Source: Nitrososphaerales archaeon
GTDB taxonomy: Archaea > Thermoproteota > Nitrososphaeria > Nitrososphaerales > Gagatemarchaeaceae
Direction of reading: 5' to 3'
DNA: 61,703 bases
Assembly (NCBI GenBank): GCA_014874415.1
Contig: JACWAI010000084.1
Coordinates: 1 to 61,703 of the forward strand
Made by a program: the position numbers and the translations under genes
Notes under the pieces: generated by a model
The model's input: only the letters and a program-made list of their open reading frames with translations
Databases searched by the model: none
Told to the model about the DNA's origin: nothing
Shown: positions 1 through 7,643 of the stretch, piece after piece
How the letters are laid out: the number at the start of each line of letters is the position of its first letter
Position numbering within the stretch: the first letter of the stretch is position 1

Positions 1-1
1 C

Positions 2-1156
2 GACTACTACGGGACCCAGGCCCTCCCCATGGCGAAGGGGGCGATACTCACGGCGTTCCTCATCACGCTGATAATCGCGTTCGGGAACTTCGACCTCCCC
101 TACATCCTGAACGGGGGCCTCTCCTACTCGATGGCGACCCTGCCCTTCATAGTGTGGTTCTACATCTTCTTCCAGGGGTTCGTCTCGCAGGGCCTGGCGG
201 CGGGGATAATCCTCGCGGCGATGGTGAGCATATTCGCTATCCTTCTCATCAGGGTGAACTCGAGGAGGGGGAAGGCTGGTAGGCGGATCCCGTTTCCGAG
301 GATACCCAACCGGGTCTTCAAGCTCGTGATCTACGTCGTCTCGTTCGCCACCCTGATCTTCGAGGCGTTCCCTGTGTACTGGATGTTCTTGGTGGCGTTC
401 AGACCGCAGGCGCTCGACTTCACGACCCCTCCGATAATAATCCCCACCAAGATCAACGTCGATGGGTTCCTTACGACCGCGGCCCAGGCTGCGCCCTACC
501 TCATCACGACATTCGCCGTGGCGGCCGTGGCCATGGTGGTAACCGTCTTCGTGGCTGCACCCGCAGCCTACTCCGTGTCAAGGCACGGGAGGAAGTGGCT
601 CCTCGTCCTTTCGATATACCTGTACAGCCTCCCCTCCACGACGTTCGTCTTCGGCGTCTTCTACCTCATCTTCCACTTGGGGCTCTTGAACACGTGGCTC
701 GCCCTCTTCCTCGTCTACCCCGTCTTCACCATCCCCTTCACTATATGGACGATGTCTAACTTCTACGACTCGCTTCCTCGCCACTTCGAGGAGGCGGCCA
801 TGGTCGATGGCTACTCCCCAATCAGGTCGTTCTATGAAATAGTCATGCCCCTGGCCAGGCCCGGGCTCTTCGCCACGGCTCTGATCTCGTTCATAATCTC
901 CTGGCACCTGCTGCTGTTCCCGCTCGTGCTTTCGCAGACTCCATACAACTACAACTTCCCGCCGACCGGCTCGTTCACGGTGACGTTGTTCGCCGCGAAC
1001 TTCGACCCGCAGAGCCTCGGCGCGTCTGTGGGCTACAACATATGGGTGCAGCTCGCGTCGGCCGGGATTATACTCAGCATACCGGTGATCCTGCTTTCGC
1101 TCTACACCCAGAGCTATCTCCTGAAGGGGCTCTACTCGGGCGGAAGCAAGGGATAG
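2..1156 (+). CDS. Fused MalF/MalG-type sugar ABC transporter permease, 5' end outside window
   Basis: The frame is open from the first bases, so the protein begins upstream. The visible first ~75 residues look like the last membrane segments of a MalF-type permease (GNFDLPYILNGG loop, then two hydrophobic helices). A short basic linker (NSRRGKAGRR) leads without a stop into a complete MalG-type permease with six membrane segments. The MalG half carries the EAA loop that docks on the ATPase (EEAAMVDGYSPIRSFYEIVM, near base 790-850). The two permease subunits of a carbohydrate importer therefore seem to be one polypeptide, which is unusual because they are normally separate genes. No ATPase or binding protein of this system is visible. 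The 3' end overlaps the convergent kinase gene by 25 bases. Confidence 0.85.
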   Translation, partial: DYYGTQALPMAKGAILTAFLITLIIAFGNFDLPYILNGGLSYSMATLPFIVWFYIFFQGFVSQGLAAGIILAAMVSIFAILLIRVNSRRGKAGRRIPFPRIPNRVFKLVIYVVSFATLIFEAFPVYWMFLVAFRPQALDFTTPPIIIPTKINVDGFLTTAAQAAPYLITTFAVAAVAMVVTVFVAAPAAYSVSRHGRKWLLVLSIYLYSLPSTTFVFGVFYLIFHLGLLNTWLALFLVYPVFTIPFTIWTMSNFYDSLPRHFEEAAMVDGYSPIRSFYEIVMPLARPGLFATALISFIISWHLLLFPLVLSQTPYNYNFPPTGSFTVTLFAANFDPQSLGASVGYNIWVQLASAGIILSIPVILLSLYTQSYLLKGLYSGGSKG

Positions 1157-1641
1157 GAGAGCGCCCTGGCGACGGCCTCAGCAGCCACTTCGGGCTCTGT
1201 GGTGGAACTGTCGACGGTCAACGCCTTCGACGGCGGCTCGAACGACGAGAAGATACTCCTCACTTTGTCCCGGGGGATGGCTGCGAGCCTCGCAGAGTTC
1301 CTCCGCAGCGCAGTCTCAAGGTCGCACTCGACGTGGACAAAATAGACGCTGGAGTAGTGTCCTTCGAGAACGGACAGAGTGGTTTCCCTGCGCCTCCTGC
1401 TCCCGAAGGTCCCGTCAAGAATCACCAGACGCCCCCTGTCCAGCGCTTCGCTTGCTGCCGCTGCGCTCGCCAAATAGACGAGCTCCGACTCGTCCAGGCT
1501 GAAGGTGGGCTCAGCGATCATACCTCTGACGGCGTCCGTCTGGATGTGGACGGCGCCAGGGACCTTCTTCGCCACGAGCCGTGCTATCGTCGTCTTCCCG
1601 CTGCCGGGGATACCGCAGAAGACAAGCAGCCTCCCTGGCAT
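1132..1641 (-). CDS. Small P-loop kinase (AAA_33 / zeta-like ATP-binding protein)
   Basis: This 169-residue protein has a clear Walker A motif GIPGSGKTT at residues 10-18. It is followed by an acidic and Asp-rich region typical of small P-loop kinases that phosphorylate metabolites or RNA-linked substrates (AAA_33, PSTK-like and zeta-toxin-like families). Length and architecture fit one compact kinase domain. The substrate cannot be read from sequence. It converges on the permease gene with a 25-base overlap and stands alone otherwise, so context gives no function. Confidence 0.75.
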   Translation of the reverse strand: MPGRLLVFCGIPGSGKTTIARLVAKKVPGAVHIQTDAVRGMIAEPTFSLDESELVYLASAAAASEALDRGRLVILDGTFGSRRRRETTLSVLEGHYSSVYFVHVECDLETALRRNSARLAAIPRDKVRSIFSSFEPPSKALTVDSSTTEPEVAAEAVARALSYPLLPPE

Positions 1642-1738
1642 GAAAGGCGCCGCCCGCGCCAGCGTATTAAAGCAGGACGCATCACGGCATGAACCATTTT
1701 GTTTCCGCGCGAATCAATAACGCCTTCGTTTGGTCCCG

Positions 1739-2689
1739 CTACGAAGGCTTTGGGATTGAATCGCTCACCTTGGAGGGTTCGCTGATCCCTGACATGATTC
1801 TCCGCTTACCCCTCGCCTTCAGCTGAACGATTGCGACCCCGAGGAGTACCAGGGCCATCCCCGCCGCCATCACGGGTGTTATCGTCTCGCCCAGGAACGC
1901 CAGGGCGAAGAGCGCGATTTCGACGAGCATCAGGTCCTGGAGCATGGTGAGCTCGTAGGCTGGGATGGCCCTGAGCACCCAGTTCCACATGAAGAATGCG
2001 AGCGCCGTGTTCGCCGTGGCCAGCCACACTATGATCAGTACCCCGCTCGTTGTCAGCGAGGCGTACTGCCCGGTGAGCACCGTCAGCGCTGCCATACCGG
2101 CGACGCCCACCCCCATGGTGACGGTCGTGAGCCGCAGTGAGCCCATGCTGCCTGACCTGTGGATTAGCCTCACCACCACGACATAGACCGCCCATCCCAC
2201 CCCTGAGATCAGGACTACCGCGACTCCGAACCACTGGCCGCCCCAGGACGCCCTTTCGCTGAAGAACGCCCAGGCCCCGGCAAGGGCAAGCGCGAGGCCG
2301 CCCAGCTGGGGGGCGGAGGCTCCTTCGCCTAGCAAGCCGAGCCCCAGGACGAGGACGAAGAACGGGTTGAAGTTGAGGAGGAAGCTCGTGGTCACAGCGG
2401 GGAGGTAGTACAAACCCACGAACTGGAACCCCTGGGCGAAAGTGTACCCCCCGATGCCGGCGACCACCAGGAGCACCACCTGCCGTTTCCCTGTCGCGCC
2501 GGTGGGCTGCTTCCGGGGGCCAACCGCCACGTCGGCGACCAGAAGGATTAGGAATGCGAGCGCGTACCTCAAGGTCGCGAAAAACAGAGGAGGGATGTCT
2601 GAGAGCCCCCATTTTATGAACACGTAAGAGGACGACCAGAGAAGTGTGGCTACGACCGCGACCATATATGGCGCCGCCCTCGAGCTCAA
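1739..2689 (-). CDS. DMT-superfamily transporter with two EamA domains
   Basis: This 316-residue protein is very hydrophobic, with about ten membrane segments in two homologous EamA halves. The first half begins VVATLLWSSSYVFIKWG, the classic EamA opening, and the second begins near residue 155. EamA proteins export or exchange small metabolites such as amino acids; the substrate is unknown. The TTG start at 2689 has a GGGGA sequence about seven bases upstream. An internal ATG at 2665 is the alternative. A possible A-box (CCTATAAC) lies near 2745, implying a short leader. Confidence 0.85.
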   Translation of the reverse strand: MSSRAAPYMVAVVATLLWSSSYVFIKWGLSDIPPLFFATLRYALAFLILLVADVAVGPRKQPTGATGKRQVVLLVVAGIGGYTFAQGFQFVGLYYLPAVTTSFLLNFNPFFVLVLGLGLLGEGASAPQLGGLALALAGAWAFFSERASWGGQWFGVAVVLISGVGWAVYVVVVRLIHRSGSMGSLRLTTVTMGVGVAGMAALTVLTGQYASLTTSGVLIIVWLATANTALAFFMWNWVLRAIPAYELTMLQDLMLVEIALFALAFLGETITPVMAAGMALVLLGVAIVQLKARGKRRIMSGISEPSKVSDSIPKPS

Positions 2690-2818
2690 CTCAAGTCCCC
2701 GTTTCTTCCCTCGACGCTTCTGGCGCTCAAACCTTGGCCGTTATAGGCTGTAACCAGTGAACGCGCGAGCCAAAGAAACTGAGCCCGGGGTTGGGGAGGA
2801 TTCGCTCTGACCTGAGTG

Positions 2819-2965
2819 CTACCTGAAGCCCAGGCCTGCTGAATCCATCGTCCTCACGCAGTCTTCGCACATGAGCCCCCTGGGAGTCCTGTAGAGGCGT
2901 TCGACCTTGCCGCATCTTGGACAAGCTCTTGGGAGCTTCTGAGACTGCTGGACGGCTTCTCCCAT
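2819..2965 (-). CDS. 48-residue zinc-ribbon protein
   Basis: A short frame starting at ATG 2965 encodes 48 residues with two knuckles, CPRC at 15-18 and CEDC at 33-36, separated by a basic loop. This spacing is that of a rubredoxin-like or ribosomal-type zinc ribbon. The protein is hydrophilic and has no other domain. It lies upstream of the DMT transporter on the same strand, with about 130 bases between them. Function unknown; nucleic-acid or protein binding is a guess from the fold. It is short enough to be missed by standard gene finders. Confidence 0.6.
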   Translation of the reverse strand: MGEAVQQSQKLPRACPRCGKVERLYRTPRGLMCEDCVRTMDSAGLGFR

Positions 2966-3195
2966 GAAGCTAGCGCCTTCGGGAGCGCCTGCGGAGCGAC
3001 TCCTGGTTGGCTATCTGAGCGCAGACAGGACAGACGGGGTGGTTGGACGTTCCATCTAATTGAAGCCTGATCCGGTGAGTTTGACACAACTCTGGCTGAA
3101 CTTGACTCATGGTGGTTTCCGCTTCTGGGCCCTATTAAAGCCATGTAATGCCCTGTCCAAACTCTAATAGACAGACTTCCAGGGTTCCGGGCGAA

Positions 3196-3603
3196 ATGGA
3201 GTCGCACGAAAGGGCCCACGACGCGAAGCTCAGGGGAATCTTCGCCGCATACAACGAGGCTTGGATGAAGTACTGGGATTCTTACATCAAGCTTCAGGAT
3301 GAGCTCTATGAGAGCCTGCGGGCCGGGAGGGAGGTCTCCTGGCTCGCCGCGACAGATGAAAGGAAGCTCAGCGAAATCAACCAGGTCCAGCGGGAGCTCT
3401 TCTCGAACATGCCACGCAGGCTGGACTACTCTCCCCTGGGGCAGGTAACGCAGGACCTGAACAGCGCGTCAAGCAAGATCAGAGACCTCGAAGCTGCCCT
3501 GACAGCGGAGGAGGAGGGGTGTAAGAGCCTCGAGGCGGCCATAGCGCTCATGAAGGAGAAAGTCGAGGTCATGAAGAAGGCCATGAGCGAAACCGGTCCC
3601 TGA
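3196..3603 (+). CDS. Coiled-coil protein of unknown function
   Basis: The start is taken as ATG 3196 (MESHERAHDAKL). This gives 135 residues; the same frame could begin further upstream at 3148, but that extension looks non-coding. The sequence is strongly charged and helical, with a long heptad-like C-terminal part (residues ~80-130, rich in E, K, A and L). No signal peptide, membrane segment or enzyme motif is visible. It is a single gene between divergent and convergent neighbours. I do not recognise the family. Confidence 0.6.
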   Translation: MESHERAHDAKLRGIFAAYNEAWMKYWDSYIKLQDELYESLRAGREVSWLAATDERKLSEINQVQRELFSNMPRRLDYSPLGQVTQDLNSASSKIRDLEAALTAEEEGCKSLEAAIALMKEKVEVMKKAMSETGP

Positions 3604-3649
3604 CCGGAGACCTCACGCGCACAGCAATGATGTGACAGATGTATCGAAC

Positions 3650-4132
3650 TTAGAGACCGGCCATGAACCGTTCCCACTCTTCCTCGTCGGAGACCTCGTC
3701 CTTTAGCAGGTCCTCGAAGAGTTCGTGGGTGACCATGTCCGTGGTGCGGTATTTCTCGGCCAGCCTGCTGTAGGATTTTATCGCGCAGGACTCCGCTTCC
3801 AGGACGTCCTGAATCACCCGTTTGAGGTCGGTCGGGTCCCCGGTGGGCTCTTTGAAGCCGCAGCCGCTCTTCTCTAGGAGATGAGCAGGATGTGCTACGG
3901 GCCGACCACCCAGCTGAAGTATCCTCTCGGCGATCTTCCCGGCATGACCCAGTTCGTCCGTGGACTGCTCCTCTAAGACAGGCTTCAGCGTGTCAGCGTC
4001 CAAACCCCTGATCCACTTTGCCATGAACCAGTATTGGAAGTGCGCGAGCCATTCGTCCGAGTATGCAGCGTTCAGGTCGTTCAGGACCTCGTTGATGTTC
4101 GCCTTTACAATCTCCTTCCCTGTCTTTCCCAT
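3650..4132 (-). CDS. Ferritin-like diiron protein (Dps/bacterioferritin type)
   Basis: With the ATG at 4132 (MGKTGKEIVKANI) the protein has 160 residues, the length of a ferritin-like four-helix bundle. Metal-ligand patterns are present: an acidic residue in SDEWLAHFQYW in helix A, E..DELGH in helix B (EEQSTDELGHAGKI), E in DVLEAESCAIKSY of helix C, and E..DEEEWERF in helix D. A likely role is iron storage or peroxide-coupled iron oxidation. An A-box-like CTTATAGC about 25-30 bases upstream of 4132 supports this start over the upstream one at 4165. Confidence 0.8.
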   Translation of the reverse strand: MGKTGKEIVKANINEVLNDLNAAYSDEWLAHFQYWFMAKWIRGLDADTLKPVLEEQSTDELGHAGKIAERILQLGGRPVAHPAHLLEKSGCGFKEPTGDPTDLKRVIQDVLEAESCAIKSYSRLAEKYRTTDMVTHELFEDLLKDEVSDEEEWERFMAGL

Positions 4133-4260
4133 GCCTCTCCCGACATGGCGACTCGCTATAAGCACCGGTGTCCTTTCCCATGCATGAGAACGGCGGAGGA
4201 CCGGATTACTTGCCGGGTGGGTAAGACCCTACGGAACCAAGACGAACGCCGCTGTCAGCC

Positions 4261-5034
4261 TCATATCTCCTTCAGTTCCTTGCGGCTGTAGGCGATGAAG
4301 CAGATGGCCCACGAGACGATGATGTAGCCCACCATGATGCCCATCCCCTCGATCGGGGTCGGAGTGGGGTTGCCTGGTGCGGAGGTCGGGTAGGGGACGG
4401 TCACTATGTTTGTGATTATCTGCGAGGCGTAGGTGAGCAGGAACCAGGGCTCGACGCCCGCGACCTCCAGAAGGGCGGTGAATATCGTCGCACCAATGAA
4501 TAGAAAGAATGCCACAGCCACTATCGCGATGGCCGGGTTCCTGAACAGGGCGCTGAACATCATCACGAAGGCGACGACGGGAGCGATGTAGAATACAGAG
4601 AAGGCGACCATCTCCCAATAGTTGGCGATGAGGCCGTCGCCGAAGGCTTCGCTGAAGGCCGCGCTCGCGAGAAGGAAGAAAAGTATCAGTCCGACGTTCA
4701 CCACCAGCGCCGCAAGGTATCTGCTCGTCATGATCCTGAGCCTCCCCAGAGGTTGAGAAAGAGTGAAGAGACCTTGACGGCTAAAGTCCTGTGAAAGCGC
4801 GTCCCCTGCCAGCATTGCGGTCAGCAGGGTACCCAGGATCGGGGACGTGCCGACCGCGAGGTTGAGGTACTGCCCTGGAGGAGGATTGGACGCGACCTTG
4901 GTTATTATGAGCAGGGGTTCCGCGAAGAGAACGAGCAGATAGATCGCGAGCGCCGCATAGAACCTCTTCGTCTGGAAGTAGAATCTGGTATAGGTCTTGA
5001 ACAGGATGCCCGTGAGGGACGAGCCGAGTTTCAG
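4261..5034 (-). CDS. ABC-2 type transporter permease, probable CTG start
   Basis: The frame encodes about 257 residues with six hydrophobic segments and the layout of an ABC-2 export permease. The N-terminal part (LKLGSSLTGILFKTYTRFYF, then a first membrane helix) has no ATG, GTG or TTG in frame; the first ATG would delete the first helix. A CTG at 5034-5032 overlaps the ATPase gene stop as CTGA, the same 4-base overlap seen elsewhere here as ATGA, GTGA and TTGA. I therefore infer a CTG start. Its ATPase partner is the interrupted gene just upstream. Confidence 0.75.
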   Translation of the reverse strand: MKLGSSLTGILFKTYTRFYFQTKRFYAALAIYLLVLFAEPLLIITKVASNPPPGQYLNLAVGTSPILGTLLTAMLAGDALSQDFSRQGLFTLSQPLGRLRIMTSRYLAALVVNVGLILFFLLASAAFSEAFGDGLIANYWEMVAFSVFYIAPVVAFVMMFSALFRNPAIAIVAVAFFLFIGATIFTALLEVAGVEPWFLLTYASQIITNIVTVPYPTSAPGNPTPTPIEGMGIMVGYIIVSWAICFIAYSRKELKEI

Positions 5035-5351
5035 CTGGGTTCCCCCACGAGTTCCATGAAGGCCTGCTCTAGGCCCAGGACCATATCCTGGATGCTCCGT
5101 AGCCCCATGCTGTAGCAGGCGTCGACGATCAGCTTCCTGGTCTCTTCGGTGCCGTCGAAGTCCAGGAGGTACGCCCGCTCGCTCTCTATCCTGTAGCCGG
5201 TGAGCGTCCCTTCGGTCTGCAGCCTCTTGATGGCGCCTTCTGCCACCGGTGCCGTGAACTCGACCCTGAGGGTCTTGGAGGCGAATCTGCGGTTCAGGTC
5301 CTCCACCCTTCCGCTCTGGACGATCCTGCCTTTGTTGATGAACGTGACCAC
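5031..5351 (-). CDS. ABC transporter ATPase, C-terminal fragment after an in-frame stop
   Basis: This 106-residue frame begins FINKGRIVQSGRVEDLNRRF, which is the normal continuation of an ABC-2 ATPase after the H-loop, followed by the usual C-terminal regulatory region. It is in the same frame as the N-terminal fragment and is separated from it only by TGA 5357-5355 and one Lys codon. A GTG at 5351 could serve as an internal start, but an isolated C-terminal fragment would lack the nucleotide site. It overlaps the permease start by four bases. Confidence 0.7.
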   Translation of the reverse strand: MVTFINKGRIVQSGRVEDLNRRFASKTLRVEFTAPVAEGAIKRLQTEGTLTGYRIESERAYLLDFDGTEETRKLIVDACYSMGLRSIQDMVLGLEQAFMELVGEPS

Positions 5352-5354
5352 TTT

Positions 5355-5936
5355 TCAGAGCTGCGTGACCTCGTAGAGGAGGTGGGATGAAAAGAAGACG
5401 AGCTTCTCCTTCTTCAGCTCGGCGATCAGGTTCCGGAAGAGCACTGACTCCGCCGGGTCGAGGCCGACGGTGGGCTCATCCAAAATCAGGACTTCGGGGT
5501 CCTGGGCCATCACGGCCGCTAGGAAGACCCGCCGCTTCTGTCCCTTGGACAGCCGGTTGCACTTCTTCTCCAGCGGAGGGAGGTCGAGCTTCTTCTTGAG
5601 CTCCTCCATTGGGGGCCTTTCTATCCCTCTGATCCTGGCCGCGAAGCTGATGAACTGCTCTCCCGTCATGAAAGAGTACGGCTCAGGGTCCTCGACCAGT
5701 GCGCCGACGAACTTCATCGCGCCGACTGGATCCTTGGCGACGTCGACGCCGTTGATGCTGGCCTTCCCCATGTCTGGCCTGATGAGAGAGGTGAGGACCT
5801 TCATGGAAGTGGTCTTCCCCGCCCCGTTGGGCCCCAGGTATCCGAAGCAACCTTTGCCTTCGAGCCTCATGGAGACCTTGTCCAGGACCAGGCTGCTCCC
5901 GAACTTCTTCGAGACCTCGTCGAGGACTATGTCCAC
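5355..5936 (-). CDS. ABC transporter ATPase (ABC-2 exporter), N-terminal fragment ending at in-frame TGA
   Basis: This 193-residue piece holds all catalytic motifs of an ABC ATPase: Walker A GPNGAGKTTS, signature LSKGQKRRV, Walker B LILDEPTVGLDP and the H-loop FSSHLLYE. It stops at TGA after VTQL. In relatives the next residue is commonly Cys (pattern LCD/LCT), and the downstream frame then continues normally, so the TGA replaces about one residue of an otherwise intact gene. Readthrough, a real nonsense mutation or a base error are all possible. The GTG start is at 5936. Partner: the ABC-2 permease. Confidence 0.8.
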   Translation of the reverse strand: MDIVLDEVSKKFGSSLVLDKVSMRLEGKGCFGYLGPNGAGKTTSMKVLTSLIRPDMGKASINGVDVAKDPVGAMKFVGALVEDPEPYSFMTGEQFISFAARIRGIERPPMEELKKKLDLPPLEKKCNRLSKGQKRRVFLAAVMAQDPEVLILDEPTVGLDPAESVLFRNLIAELKKEKLVFFSSHLLYEVTQL

Positions 5937-5964
5937 GGCCGCACGTTATTGTGGGACGGGCCAC

Positions 5965-5976
5965 ATATTGGTTTCC
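5965..5976 (-). promoter_or_regulatory. Putative promoter element of the ABC ATPase gene (shared 12-mer)
   Basis: On the minus strand this reads GGAAACCAATAT, 29-40 bases upstream of the GTG at 5936. The same 12 bases recur at 6812-6823, at similar distance from the start at 6778. The placement and AT-rich end fit a BRE plus A-box pair. Confidence 0.4.
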
Positions 5977-6074
5977 ATGAACCCAGGCCCATCGACAACG
6001 ATATGCCGCCAGGTCTAGAGCCAAAGTCCCAATCTAGCTTATAGGGAAGAACACCCGAGCGAGCTTGAAACGAG

Positions 6075-6251
6075 ATGAGAGAGTCAACCAAGTTGGACAA
6101 AACGAAGCTTCCCGGAGACACCTATGAGAAGTGGCTGGGGACGAACAAGGAACGGTCCAAGAAGACCAGAGGTTCGGAGACGCCCGCTCCAGATTCATAC
6201 GAGACCTGGATCGGCAAGCGGGTCGAGACCAAGCTGAAGGAACAGGACTGA
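6075..6251 (+). CDS. 58-residue protein with two DxYExWxG repeats
   Basis: ATG 6075 opens a 58-residue, highly charged frame. It contains two copies of a short motif: DTYEKWLG at residues 15-22 and DSYETWIG at 40-47, joined by a Lys/Arg/Thr-rich linker. A CTTATAG A-box lies at 6038-6044, about 31-37 bases upstream, consistent with a leaderless mRNA. The internal repeat and promoter argue that this is a real gene. No known family recognised; a small binding or scaffold protein is conceivable. Confidence 0.55.
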   Translation: MRESTKLDKTKLPGDTYEKWLGTNKERSKKTRGSETPAPDSYETWIGKRVETKLKEQD

Positions 6252-6358
6252 GGGGCACAGGCCCTTCACGCTGCGGAATGCTTGGGTGCGTTCTATCCAA
6301 TAAACGGTTGACTTTTTGTTGCCTCTCGATAAAATGAGAGGGGGCGGTCCCGCGCTAT

Positions 6359-6778
6359 CTACTCGTTATGGAAGCTAGTCCCGCGGAATTCGCCCTCTGC
6401 CTGGTCTCCTGTCCCTTCGATGCGATATGAGTTCTCGCTGAGCGGTGCCAGCTTCGGTGACTGGCTCGTGAATTCGACGTCTCCTTCCCAGGTCGTGTTG
6501 GTTGGACTGATTGCCTTGCCCGTGCCCCTGCCCCGGATGGTGACGACCTCCCCCTTGGGAGTGGTCACGAACCCCTTCTGCTCGTATTGCGACGAGCCGT
6601 CGTGTTTCAAGTGGATGGTGACGGTGGAGAAACCGGCGCCTTCGAATTCCCCTTCCGCCTCCAGGGTGGAGTTCTGTTCGAGTACGATGCCCAGATGGGA
6701 GATGTCCCTGATGGTGGTGCTGACGTTCTTGCCTCGGATGCTGAGTACCTGTTCCCTCTTCTCTTCTTGTTCTTGCAT
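6359..6778 (-). CDS. Hypothetical beta-rich protein
   Basis: This 139-residue protein lacks membrane segments and Cys. It is rich in alternating polar/hydrophobic stretches and Thr/Gly/Glu (for example VVTIRGRGTGKAIS and SYRIEGTGDQAEG), suggesting an antiparallel beta barrel, possibly a lipocalin-like or calycin-like fold. I cannot assign a family. The start is the ATG at 6778 (MQEQEEKREQ); the shared 12-mer promoter element lies at 6812-6823. Confidence 0.65.
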   Translation of the reverse strand: MQEQEEKREQVLSIRGKNVSTTIRDISHLGIVLEQNSTLEAEGEFEGAGFSTVTIHLKHDGSSQYEQKGFVTTPKGEVVTIRGRGTGKAISPTNTTWEGDVEFTSQSPKLAPLSENSYRIEGTGDQAEGEFRGTSFHNE

Positions 6779-6811
6779 AAGGCTTCGATGCTATGGGGCG
6801 GGAGCCGGGCG

Positions 6812-6823
6812 ATATTGGTTTCC
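6812..6823 (-). promoter_or_regulatory. Putative promoter element of the 6359-6778 gene (second copy of the shared 12-mer)
   Basis: The minus strand reads GGAAACCAATAT, 34-45 bases upstream of ATG 6778. It is identical to the element at 5965-5976. Confidence 0.4.
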
Positions 6824-6901
6824 GAAGGATAAACAAGAACCGACAGAGCCTGCCGTAAAGTATTGGGCAACCTTACGCCCGGTGAAGACGGAGCGGCCAG
6901 C

Positions 6902-7075
6902 TCAGCCTCTTATCGCTGAGCTGACTTTCTGCGCAAGGTCTGGAGTTATCGTTGTGATGTTGTGGGTCACTCTCGCGTGGACCTGGGCGATCTGCATGAC
7001 CTCGTCCTTCGAGGAGGCGCCCTTGACTTCGAAGCCGCACTTCATTCCTATGTCTTTGCACTTGAACTCTGCCAA
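6902..7075 (-). CDS. DUF1059 small metal-binding protein
   Basis: From TTG 7075 the frame encodes 57 residues: AEFKCKDIGMKCGFEVKG, then KDEVMQIAQVHARVTH and ITPDLAQKV. This is the full layout of DUF1059 proteins (two N-terminal Cys, a central HA.VTH segment, length about 55-60). An upstream extension of the same frame does not resemble the family, so the TTG start is preferred. Function unknown; these proteins are often found near stress genes. It is divergent from the OsmC gene with 124 bases between. Confidence 0.75.
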   Translation of the reverse strand: MAEFKCKDIGMKCGFEVKGASSKDEVMQIAQVHARVTHNITTITPDLAQKVSSAIRG

Positions 7076-7163
7076 ATCTGATTTCTCACCTCGCAGCAGG
7101 TTCGTGGCCCCGTCGTCATATGAGCATTCAGCCGGCCCCTGCCGGCGGCGACCGGTGCAGAGC

Positions 7164-7170
7164 GTTAATA
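7164..7170 (+). promoter_or_regulatory. A-box of the OsmC gene
   Basis: GTTAATA lies 30-36 bases upstream of ATG 7200, the expected spacing for a leaderless archaeal transcript. Confidence 0.4.
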
Positions 7171-7199
7171 GTTCGGAGTTACGAGCGATAGCCACCAAG

Positions 7200-7631
7200 A
7201 TGTCAACGACCGAACCCAAGGTCAGAGTGAAGCTCCTCGAAGGTTACAAGTTCATGGTCACCTTTCCCGGCACGGCAAGCAAGGGGTTCATCATGGATGA
7301 GCCCGAACCGCTCGGAGATCTGACCGGTCCGAACGCCTCGCGAGTGCTGGCCGCTTCCGTCGCCAACTGCCTGAGCGCGTCACTTCTTTTCTGTCTGAAG
7401 AAATCTAAGGTCGATGTGGAGGACATCGAGACCGAAGCCGAACCCACTGTGGAGAGGAACGAAGAGGGCTACTGGAGGGTCAAGCGGGTAGACGTCTCCA
7501 TAAAGGCGAGGCTCCGCCAGCCTACTGACAAAACGCGGGTGGACCGGTGCCTCGAGCTGTTCGAGAAGTACTGCGTGGTGACCGGAGCAGTGAGAAGCGG
7601 AGTTCCCGTAGAAGTAAGAGTGGACCTCTGA
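7200..7631 (+). CDS. OsmC/Ohr-family protein
   Basis: The 143-residue product from ATG 7200 has the OsmC pattern: an N-terminal beta region, then SVANCLSASLLFCL with the likely peroxidatic Cys57, a three-stranded sheet (VKRVDVSIKARL) and EKYCVVTGAV with the second Cys125. OsmC proteins reduce organic or lipid hydroperoxides in the cytoplasm. The frame runs open far upstream, but that part antisenses other genes; ATG 7200 with its A-box is the natural start. A second OsmC-like gene lies at 27732. Confidence 0.85.
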   Translation: MSTTEPKVRVKLLEGYKFMVTFPGTASKGFIMDEPEPLGDLTGPNASRVLAASVANCLSASLLFCLKKSKVDVEDIETEAEPTVERNEEGYWRVKRVDVSIKARLRQPTDKTRVDRCLELFEKYCVVTGAVRSGVPVEVRVDL

Positions 7632-7643
7632 ACTGCTGCGACC

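Noticed and set aside
6420-7199. Upstream extension of the OsmC frame
   Set aside because: It runs antisense to two genes and lacks any conserved sequence; ATG 7200 has a proper promoter.
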